The position numbers and the translations under genes are program-made. This document shows positions 15,787 through 21,273 of a stretch of DNA of 21,273 nucleotides, piece by piece. Source of the stretch: Candidatus Bipolaricaulis sp. (GTDB lineage Bacteria > Bipolaricaulota > Bipolaricaulia > Bipolaricaulales > Bipolaricaulaceae). The stretch covers positions 1 to 21,273 of the forward strand of contig JAGUVP010000204.1 in the NCBI GenBank assembly GCA_020062805.1, written 5' to 3'. The first letter of the stretch is position 1. Every line of letters begins with the position of its first letter. The notes beneath the pieces are model-generated. The model was not told where the DNA came from, searched no databases, and saw nothing but the letters and a program-made list of their open reading frames with translations.

Positions 15787-15860
15787 GCGCCCGTAGCTCA
15801 ACGGACCAGAGCATCGGCCTTCGGAGCCGAGGGTTGGGGGTTCAAGTCCTCCCGGGCGCG
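15787..15860 (+). tRNA. tRNA-Arg(TCG)
   Basis: The acceptor stem GCGCCCG (15787-15793) pairs with CGGGCGC (15853-15859). The anticodon stem TCGGC/GCCGA encloses loop CTTCGGA, giving anticodon TCG. The T arm is GGGGG-TTCAAGT-CCTCC. Discriminator is G, and CCA is not encoded. It shares its acceptor stem, D-arm start and upstream spacer with tRNA-Arg(TCT) 11 kb away. Confidence 0.96.
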
Positions 15861-15909
15861 CTCGCCTGTCGGCCCAACCGGGTACCCTACCCCCCCGGAG
15901 GTGGTGCCC

Positions 15910-16281
15910 GTGAACCGCTGGATCGTTGGGATCGCACTTGTGATCTTGATCGGCCTGCTCGCCTCGCTCCTTGTGATCGTGGTTGGACTGGCCACGCGGG
16001 GGATCAGTGTGCAGTTGGCGGAACCAATCCGCATCTCGGGGCCGCTCAGCATCGGCGGAACCATCGCCGTGCAGGAGCCGATCGTGGTGACCGTGGATGC
16101 AATGGAGATCCGGGTTCCGCAGCCGATATCCGTGGAACTCCCTTCGGACACGCTCGATGTGCGGGCCATGCTTGGTGGCGCGCCGTGTCCGCGGTGCGGG
16201 GAGGGCGTGCTCTTGCCCATGAAGTGGAACCTCTTTACCGGCGAGATCACCTGGCGCTGCACGGCCTGCGGCGAACCGTGA
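15910..16281 (+). CDS. Small single-pass membrane protein with C-terminal zinc ribbon
   Basis: A 123-aa protein. GTG 15910 is preferred because GGAGGTGG (15897-15904) sits five bases upstream; GTG 15901 would lie inside that site. Residues 4-28 are one transmembrane helix (WIVGIALVILIGLLASLLVIVVG). Residues 31-85 alternate short strands with repeated wording (AEPIRISGPLSI, QEPIVVTVDAMEI, PQPISVELPSDTLDV), like a small beta solenoid or prism. Residues 93-120 carry CPRC and CTAC, a four-cysteine zinc ribbon. I do not recognise the family. The gene lies between tRNA-Arg and the TetR operon and stops before that operon's promoter, so it is probably separate. An anchored assembly or binding module is a guess. 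Confidence 0.75.
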   Translation: MNRWIVGIALVILIGLLASLLVIVVGLATRGISVQLAEPIRISGPLSIGGTIAVQEPIVVTVDAMEIRVPQPISVELPSDTLDVRAMLGGAPCPRCGEGVLLPMKWNLFTGEITWRCTACGEP

Positions 16282-16283
16282 AT

Positions 16284-16311
16284 TTGCGGTCCTGAGAGGA
16301 GCGCGTAGAAT
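16284..16311 (+). promoter_or_regulatory. Promoter of the tetR-exporter operon
   Basis: TTGCGG (16284-16289), a 16-bp spacer and TAGAAT (16306-16311). The -10 box overlaps the upstream in-frame ATG (16310), which rules that ATG out as the TetR start. The predicted transcript start is near 16318. Confidence 0.7.
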
Positions 16312-16321
16312 GAGGGTCGTG

Positions 16322-16339
16322 CGAACGAACGTTCGTTCG
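16322..16339 (+). promoter_or_regulatory. Perfect 18-bp palindromic operator
   Basis: CGAACGAAC is followed directly by its reverse complement GTTCGTTCG. It starts about 10 bp after the -10 box and ends at the TetR Shine-Dalgarno. Size, symmetry and position are typical of a TetR-family autoregulatory operator: a dimer bound here would block initiation and early elongation. Confidence 0.8.
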
Positions 16340-16348
16340 GAGAAGAGC

Positions 16349-16939
16349 ATGGAACCGGGCCTTGCCGATCGGATCCGCGCCGCCGCGGCCCGTCTGTTCG
16401 CCCGACGGGGATTCCACGGCACGGGGATGCGCCTCATCGCCGAGGAGGCTGGAGTGTCGATCGGGGCTCTCTACCACTACTTTCCGTCCAAGGAGGAGGT
16501 GTTCCTGTCCGTGCTCCGCCAGGAGTACGATCAGCGGCTGGCGGAGGCGCAGGGGATGTGGCGGGAAGGGGTATCAGCACCGGAGGTGGTGCGGCGGGTC
16601 GTCGAGCTTCACTTCGCATCGATCACCGCGGGCCATGAATCCGGCCGCCTCTTGAGCCAGGCGGGGGTGGGAAGCCCGCTGGAGTTGGCCCTGCAGATCC
16701 TCGCTCTGCGGGAGGAGTACGCCACCTGCATCGCCGATCTCCTCTCCCAGGCGATGCAGCGGAGGGAGATTCGGACCGCGCACCCCCTCCTCACGGCGTA
16801 TGCCCTGCTCGGGCTCGTGGAGGCGGTCACGGCGCGGGCGCTCGCCGGCGATGGCACAGCCGATGAGCTCCAACGGGTGGGCCCTGCCGAGGTCGCCGAG
16901 ATCGCATGGCGGGCCCTCCGTCCAGATAAGGAGGAGTGA
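16349..16939 (+). CDS. TetR/AcrR family transcriptional repressor
   Basis: A 196-aa DNA-binding regulator. The start at ATG 16349 (MEPGLADRI) is preferred over 16310 because the latter overlaps the -10 box and would translate the operator; GGAG at 16339-16342 serves 16349. Residues 8-55 are the classical TetR helix-turn-helix: AAARLFARRGFHGTGMRLIAEEAG, then VSIGALYHYFPSKEEVF. The remainder is the helical ligand-binding and dimerisation domain, whose ligand cannot be read from sequence. The stop overlaps the Shine-Dalgarno of the next gene, so it is translated in an operon with the exporter. It probably represses its own operon through the palindrome in its leader and is released by an exported substrate or envelope signal. 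Confidence 0.93.
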   Translation: MEPGLADRIRAAAARLFARRGFHGTGMRLIAEEAGVSIGALYHYFPSKEEVFLSVLRQEYDQRLAEAQGMWREGVSAPEVVRRVVELHFASITAGHESGRLLSQAGVGSPLELALQILALREEYATCIADLLSQAMQRREIRTAHPLLTAYALLGLVEAVTARALAGDGTADELQRVGPAEVAEIAWRALRPDKEE

Positions 16940-16941
16940 AG

Positions 16942-17385
16942 ATGCCGAGAAGACGCGTGTTCGTGGCGTTGGCTCTCGCACTTGTAGGCCTGATCGCGGC
17001 CAGCCAGGAGATCCGGCTTCTGATCGTGGATGAGACGACGACAATGGAGGAATCGCTCCGGATCCAGGCTCTCGTGCGCGGGTTGCGGACGAGTGGCGTG
17101 TTCACCGTGAAGGCGACGCTCGCGGTTCCCACCGAGCCCTGGGAGGATGCGCCGTTTCTGTTCGTCCTCGTCTTCCCTGTCTTAGGCCCTTACGTGTGGC
17201 TCCTCTCGCCCGGTCCGGTTCAGTACCTTCCTGATCCGCTGCCCCTCGTCTACTATGCTCTCGCGGATGGAGTCGCGCAGGCATTCGGAGGAGCACGAGA
17301 GGTCCGCGGTTCCGGGGATGACCTCTACCCGTTCCTTCTTTCGGTTCGCCTCCAACGACTGGGTCTTCTCGTGGGGGTGAACTGA
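16942..17385 (+). CDS. Unknown 147-aa envelope protein in the exporter operon
   Basis: The ATG at 16942 is served by AAGGAGGAG (16928-16936). Residues 1-22 are a signal or anchor helix (RRRVFVALALALVGLIAAS). The rest has a mixed alpha/beta region (QEIRLLIVDETTTMEESLRI) and a hydrophobic stretch with many prolines near 72-95 (FLFVLVFPVLGPYVWLL). No family is recognised. It lies two bases before the RND gene and directly after tetR, so it is co-expressed with them. It may be an accessory or periplasmic partner of the exporter. Coding status is supported by tight packing and a good ribosome site rather than by homology. Confidence 0.75.
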   Translation: MPRRRVFVALALALVGLIAASQEIRLLIVDETTTMEESLRIQALVRGLRTSGVFTVKATLAVPTEPWEDAPFLFVLVFPVLGPYVWLLSPGPVQYLPDPLPLVYYALADGVAQAFGGAREVRGSGDDLYPFLLSVRLQRLGLLVGVN

Positions 17386-17387
17386 GG

Positions 17388-19736
17388 GTGCGGCGCGTCC
17401 TCGCTTGGCTCGTTGGCCATCCGGCTTGGACCCTGGGCGGGATCGCCCTTATCACGGTTGTGTTCGCCTTGTTTCTCCCTCGCCTCGGGTTCCAGGCCGA
17501 CTACTCCCAGATGCTGCCGGCGGGCGATCCGGTGGTGGCCCAGTACGAACGCGCGCGCGATCTGTTCGGAAGCCAGTCGCTGTTCATGCTTGCGGTCGTG
17601 GCGGAGGAGTCGGGGACGATGTTTGATCTCTCCTCACTGACCAAGCTGTACCGGATTACAGAGGAACTCCAGCAGTTCGTGGACGAGGGGCTGCTGGAGG
17701 AGGTCATCTCGCCCCTGACGGTGGACATCGTCCAGGGCTCGGCCACGGCGATCACCGTCCGTCCGATCCTCTCCGGCCCTCCGCGGAGCGAGGAGGACGC
17801 GGCCATCTTCCGGGAGACCGTTCTTGAGGAACGCCTCGTGCGCGACACGCTGTTCCTGGCCGACGGGTCTGCGGCGGTGCTTGTGTTGAAGGCTCATCCG
17901 GATCTTGAGGACGACGAACAGGCGATGGGGAAGGTGCTTGCTTATCTGGAGTCGCTTGGGACGCGCCACGGAGGACCTGAGTCGTTCTATATCTCGGGCG
18001 ATGCGGCGTTTCTTGTGTATGTGAACCGGTACATGCGCAAGGACCTTGCGTTCCTCCTCCCGGTGGTGGTCCTGGTCGTGGTGGCTGTCCTGTTTCTGAG
18101 CTTCCGGACTCTGCGTGGGGTGTTCCTCCCGATGGGGGTGGTCTTGGTGGCCCTGGTGTGGACGATGGGGTTCGTCGCCCTGCTGGGAGCGAAGCTGACG
18201 ATGATCTCGACGTTCCTTCCTGTGTTGTTGGTTGCGATCGGGTCTGCGTACGGGATCCACGTGGTGAACGACCACGCCGAGCTTGCGCGCCGGGGCGGGG
18301 ACCGCAAGAAACTGGCCCTGCAGATCGCCGATGAGATGCTGACACCCATTACAGGAGCCGCCCTCACCACAGCGGCGGGATTCCTAACGCTGCTCACGGC
18401 ATTCCTCGTTCCGACCCGAGAATTCGGCGCGTTCGCCGCATTCGGAACCCTCGTCGCGTTTGTTCTTGCCCTGACCCTCATTCCAGCTATCCTCGCTCTT
18501 CTCCCGGTTCCCCGCGTGCGGGAGCGGAAGGCGCGCCTTCTGTTTGACTCGATCGTCGGTCGCGTGGCGGGGTTCGCGGCCCGGCGGCCCGTCCTCACGC
18601 TGGGCCTGGCGGTCGGCGTGTTCGGGTTCTTCCTGGCCGGGGTCCCGTTTCTGCAGGTCGAGTCGGACATGACGAAGTACTTCCGAACCGACTCGCCTGT
18701 GGTCCAGGGGTTGCGGTTTGTCGAGGACCGCTTTGGGGGAAGCCAGGAGCTGTCGGTGGTCGTGAACACAGGCCGCACCGACGGACTGAAGAGCCCCGAG
18801 GTGCTCCGGTTCTTCGAGCGCTTGCAGCGGTTCTTGGAGGACCGGCCCGAGGTAGGCTCGACGACCTCGCTGGCCGACCTGGTGAAGGAGACGTACTTCA
18901 CCCTTCGCGGGGATGATCCCGCGTTCTACGCGATCCCCGGAACACCCCAGGCTGTGGCCCAGCTCCTCCTCCTCTACGAGGGCGGGGGAGGGGAGGTCAC
19001 GCGGGGGATGGCCGCCCAGCGCTTCTCGTGGGGGCGGATCACGGCGCGGGTACGCTCGGTGGGTCTGTCCGGCTACGCCGCTCTGACCCAGGACGTCGAG
19101 GCGTTCATCGCCCGGGAGAAGCCGCCCCAGGTGGCCGAGATCTACGTGACGGGGTCGCCCTCGGTGTACGTCCAACTGGCGCAGAAGCTCATCCAGTCCC
19201 AAATCGTGAGTCTGGGAGCCAGCTTGGGAGCGGTGGCGCTGATTGTGATTCTCGTCATGGCTTCCGTCGGGACGGGTCTTCTGGTCTTGATTCCGCTTGT
19301 GGTAACGGTGGCAGGGAACTTCGGGGTGATGGGCTATGTGGGGGCCCACCTGGATATGGCCACGGTGATGATTGCTAGTTTGACGGTGGGGATTGGCGTG
19401 GACTACGCGGTCCACTTCCTCGCCCGCTACCGCCGCGAGCGGGTCGCGGCGGGCGGGCACCGCGAGGCGCTCGCCGAGACGGTGCGGACGTCAGGACGAG
19501 GGATTCTCGTCAACGCCGCGACTCTCACCCTGGGCTTTCTCGTGATGATGCTGTCGAGCTTCGGGGCGCTCCAGACGTTTGGGTGGCTCATCGCGGTGAC
19601 GATGGTGACCAGCCTGTTCGGGGCGATGTTCGTCCTCCCCGCGGTCCTGGCGTGGGTTCGGCCGGGGTGGCTTCTGCCCTGGACCGAGAGGCGGAAGTAC
19701 ACAGAGACACGAACGAAGAAGGGAGGAACGAGATGA
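17388..19736 (+). CDS. RND superfamily exporter, MMPL/HpnN-like (782 aa)
   Basis: A proton-driven inner-membrane exporter with the duplicated RND plan. TM1 is at about 12-33, the first extracytoplasmic domain at 34-218, and five helices lie within 219-385, including the MISTFLPVLLVAIGSAYGIH segment that marks MMPL/HAE3 proteins. A cytoplasmic link and TM7 (about 398-420) follow, then the second extracytoplasmic domain (425-600) and a final group of five helices at about 603-765 with VGIGVDYAVHFLARYR. At 782 aa it is shorter than AcrB, as usual for MMPL/HpnN types that move lipids or hopanoids. GTG 17388 lies two bases after the preceding stop with no strong Shine-Dalgarno, so translational coupling is likely. 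Its stop overlaps the next start (ATGA). No membrane-fusion protein or outer-membrane channel is encoded nearby. Confidence 0.92.
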   Translation: MRRVLAWLVGHPAWTLGGIALITVVFALFLPRLGFQADYSQMLPAGDPVVAQYERARDLFGSQSLFMLAVVAEESGTMFDLSSLTKLYRITEELQQFVDEGLLEEVISPLTVDIVQGSATAITVRPILSGPPRSEEDAAIFRETVLEERLVRDTLFLADGSAAVLVLKAHPDLEDDEQAMGKVLAYLESLGTRHGGPESFYISGDAAFLVYVNRYMRKDLAFLLPVVVLVVVAVLFLSFRTLRGVFLPMGVVLVALVWTMGFVALLGAKLTMISTFLPVLLVAIGSAYGIHVVNDHAELARRGGDRKKLALQIADEMLTPITGAALTTAAGFLTLLTAFLVPTREFGAFAAFGTLVAFVLALTLIPAILALLPVPRVRERKARLLFDSIVGRVAGFAARRPVLTLGLAVGVFGFFLAGVPFLQVESDMTKYFRTDSPVVQGLRFVEDRFGGSQELSVVVNTGRTDGLKSPEVLRFFERLQRFLEDRPEVGSTTSLADLVKETYFTLRGDDPAFYAIPGTPQAVAQLLLLYEGGGGEVTRGMAAQRFSWGRITARVRSVGLSGYAALTQDVEAFIAREKPPQVAEIYVTGSPSVYVQLAQKLIQSQIVSLGASLGAVALIVILVMASVGTGLLVLIPLVVTVAGNFGVMGYVGAHLDMATVMIASLTVGIGVDYAVHFLARYRRERVAAGGHREALAETVRTSGRGILVNAATLTLGFLVMMLSSFGALQTFGWLIAVTMVTSLFGAMFVLPAVLAWVRPGWLLPWTERRKYTETRTKKGGTR

Positions 19737-20533
19737 ACCGTGCACTTGGTGTGGCGTGTCTGGCCGTCATCGTCGGGGCATCCTTGGGCGGGGCCGCCCA
19801 GGCGCTGACTCCGGACCAGATTCTGGCTAGGGTTGAACAGCAGAGCTTCTTCGGGACCGGCCAGGGGAGTCTGTACGCGGCGCTCGTGGTGACGATCGAG
19901 GAGGCGGGGCTTCCTGACTCAGGGTACGCGTTCCGGGTGTGGGCGAAGGAGTACCCGGACGGGACGACGAAGAGCCTTCTCCTCTACGCGGCGCCGGAGC
20001 TGGTCGCCGGGACCCTGTACCTCGCGCACACCCCGAAGGAGGGGACCGGGCGGATCTGGCTCTACCTGCCGGCACTGGAGATCCTGAAGGAGCTCGTGAG
20101 CGAGTCGGATCGCAAGGGCGAGTTCATCACCGGAAGCGGGATCACCTACGACGACGTCGCCTCTGGGTTCAGCTACCGGGAGGGGTACGCGGCGACGCTC
20201 GTGGGAGAGGAGGTCGTGATCGGCACGACAGCGTGGCGACTCGATCTCCTGTCCGCCAAGTCGGGAACGGAGTGGTCGCGGATTCAGCTCTGGGTAGACC
20301 AGGGGGCGTTCATCGTCCTCCGTGCGGAGTTCTACGATCGGAGCGGAAAGCTTGCGCGTGTCCTCGGTGTTCCGGAACTGGTTCAGGACGAGCTCGGGCT
20401 GCGACCGGCGCGCCTTGTCGTCGAGGACCTGCTCCAAGGCGGTCGGGCGACGGTGGAGATCGAAGCCCGTTCTGCCGAGGAGATCCCGGACGCGTACTTC
20501 GAGCCGCACAACCTCGGGAAGCTCGAGCTGTAG
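19733..20533 (+). CDS. LolA-like outer-membrane lipoprotein-sorting protein
   Basis: A 266-aa periplasmic protein. ATG 19733 overlaps the exporter stop by four bases and is preceded by GGGAGGAACG. Residues 1-24 are a Sec signal peptide ending AQA-LTP. The mature protein begins with a helix typical of the family (TPDQILARVEQQSF), then has alternating beta strands (YAFRVWAKEYPDGTTKSLLLY, GTGRIWLYLPALEILKEL, TGSGITYDDVASGFSY) and ends with PDAYFEPHNLGKLEL. These features fit the COG2834/LolA-like half-barrel that carries hydrophobic ligands. RND/MMPL proteins paired with this family occur widely, so a relay of lipid or lipoprotein from the inner membrane through the periplasm is a reasonable inference. 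The cargo is unknown. Confidence 0.88.
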   Translation: MNRALGVACLAVIVGASLGGAAQALTPDQILARVEQQSFFGTGQGSLYAALVVTIEEAGLPDSGYAFRVWAKEYPDGTTKSLLLYAAPELVAGTLYLAHTPKEGTGRIWLYLPALEILKELVSESDRKGEFITGSGITYDDVASGFSYREGYAATLVGEEVVIGTTAWRLDLLSAKSGTEWSRIQLWVDQGAFIVLRAEFYDRSGKLARVLGVPELVQDELGLRPARLVVEDLLQGGRATVEIEARSAEEIPDAYFEPHNLGKLEL

Positions 20534-20545
20534 GAAGAACGTCTG

Positions 20546-20578
20546 GCGGAGCCCGTTCGATGCGGACGGGCCCGCTTT
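20546..20578 (+). terminator. Probable terminator of the exporter operon
   Basis: Stem GCGG-A-GCCCGT with ACGGGC-CCGC (10 bp, one bulged A) and a 9-nt loop, then TTTC. The short T-tract makes it a weak intrinsic terminator, but it sits 12 bp after the last stop. Confidence 0.5.
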
Positions 20579-20597
20579 CATGATCGGAGGTTGGGGA

Positions 20598-21273
20598 GTG
20601 CTTCCCTGGGTTGCGTTTGGTCTGTCGCTCGCCCTTGTCCTCGCCCGGTGGAGCCTGTGGGGGGCGATGGGGCTGGGGGCGCTCGTGCTCGGGCTGCTCA
20701 CGCTACCCCCCGCGGAGGTGGGGCGCGCGTTCCTTTCTGTGTGGACGAGCCCGAGCGTTCCTCTGCTTGCGGGGGCGATGGCGCTCATCCCCCTCATCGG
20801 CGGGGCGCTGGTGGCGACGGGGCGGATGGAGGATCTTCTTGCCGGGCTCCCCCGGCGGCGAAAGGCGGTCTACGCCTTGGCCCCGGCCATCTTGGGGATG
20901 CTCCCCATGCCCGGCGGCGCCCTTCTCTCGTCTCCGTTGGTGGAACGCGCGGGCGGGGCTTCGCCGGATGCAAGGGCAGCGGCCAACGTCTGGTTCCGCC
21001 ACACGCTGCACTCAGTCTATCCCCTTTCTCCAGCCCTCATCACCGGCGCGCTCCTCGCGGGACGCGATGTGTGGGCGGTCCTTCCGTACCAGCTCCCGGC
21101 CGTAGCTCTCCTCTCTGTGCTCGGGTACGTGGCGCTCCTGAGGCGGGTCTCGGGACGGGTGGAGATCGCTCCCTCCCGTTCGCGGTGGGCGGTGGTCGTC
21201 CCGATGGGAATCCTGCTGACAGCCCCCCTGCTCGATCTCCTCCTGAAACGATCGGTTGCCCTGCCGGTACCCG
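20598..21273 (+). CDS. DUF401 family integral membrane protein (3' truncated by the window)
   Basis: 225 codons are visible and the frame is open at the window end. GTG 20598 has GGAGG seven bases upstream (20586-20590); the in-frame ATG 20580 sits against the terminator stem without a ribosome site. The protein is almost entirely hydrophobic helices. It carries the DUF401 (COG1906) signature: LPMPGGALLSSPLVE, then NVWFRHTLHSVYPLSPALI. These proteins resemble gluconate/C4-dicarboxylate-type carriers and are predicted transporters with unknown substrate. It is separated from the exporter operon by a hairpin, so it may be a separate unit or receive read-through. Confidence 0.85.
   Translation, partial: MLPWVAFGLSLALVLARWSLWGAMGLGALVLGLLTLPPAEVGRAFLSVWTSPSVPLLAGAMALIPLIGGALVATGRMEDLLAGLPRRRKAVYALAPAILGMLPMPGGALLSSPLVERAGGASPDARAAANVWFRHTLHSVYPLSPALITGALLAGRDVWAVLPYQLPAVALLSVLGYVALLRRVSGRVEIAPSRSRWAVVVPMGILLTAPLLDLLLKRSVALPVP

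Noticed and set aside
15317..15796. Plus-strand 159-codon open frame
   Set aside because: No ribosome binding site, and it reads through tRNA-His and its spacer. Its first 80 codons resemble nothing I know.
15352..16437. Minus-strand 361-codon open frame
   Set aside because: Antisense to two tRNAs, the zinc-ribbon gene and the TetR start; low-complexity Arg/Pro composition.
1..21273. CRISPR array
   Set aside because: The repeats present are few, widely spaced and of different lengths; there is no regular repeat-spacer pattern and no cas gene.

Overview
The window is a GC-rich stretch of bacterial chromosome with Shine-Dalgarno-led ATG/GTG starts, sigma70-like promoters and five tRNA genes. 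Many products carry Sec signal peptides. An RND/MMPL exporter paired with a LolA-like protein argues for a two-membrane cell. A tryptophanase-type lyase, an M55 D-aminopeptidase and a DUF401 membrane protein fit an amino-acid or peptide-using anaerobe. A deep-branching lineage such as Bipolaricaulota/Acetothermia is my guess only; no rRNA or other phylogenetic marker is present.

Layout. 1-623: 3' end of a tryptophanase-type PLP lyase. 647-958: a possible nuclease-fold gene remnant interrupted by an amber codon. 1014-2030 (-): a PP-loop tRNA-thiolation-like ATPase. 2127-3617: a periplasmic HtrA protease. 3645-3750: tRNA-Pro(CGG) with a terminator. 3765-4559: M55 D-aminopeptidase. 4635-4859: tRNA-Gly(TCC) and tRNA-Arg(TCT) behind one promoter. 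4.86-15.3 kb: an accessory block, described below. 15632-15860: tRNA-His(GTG) and tRNA-Arg(TCG). 15910-16281: small membrane protein with a zinc ribbon. 16349-20533: an operon of TetR regulator, 147-aa unknown protein, RND/MMPL exporter and LolA-like protein. 20598 to the end: DUF401 membrane protein, cut by the window edge.

The accessory block holds an RHH-like/cupin protein, a secreted beta-helix-like protein, two convergent secreted paralogs of a family I do not recognise, and a PKD-MBG-MBG-PKD-vWA surface protein. Its intergenic DNA contains three copies of a roughly 100-bp repeat that share the 3' end and downstream flank of tRNA-Arg(TCT). It also holds a decayed duplicate of the 3' end of the beta-helix gene. 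The whole block lies between two directly repeated spacer-plus-tRNA-Arg units 11.0 kb apart. This looks like a surface/secretome island built by tRNA-linked duplication or insertion, although no integrase or transposase is visible.

The exporter operon has a readable control region. A perfect 18-bp palindrome lies just downstream of a TTGCGG-16-TAGAAT promoter and upstream of the TetR start. This predicts autorepression of a regulator-exporter-carrier unit that probably moves a lipid, lipoprotein or other hydrophobic ligand across the envelope.
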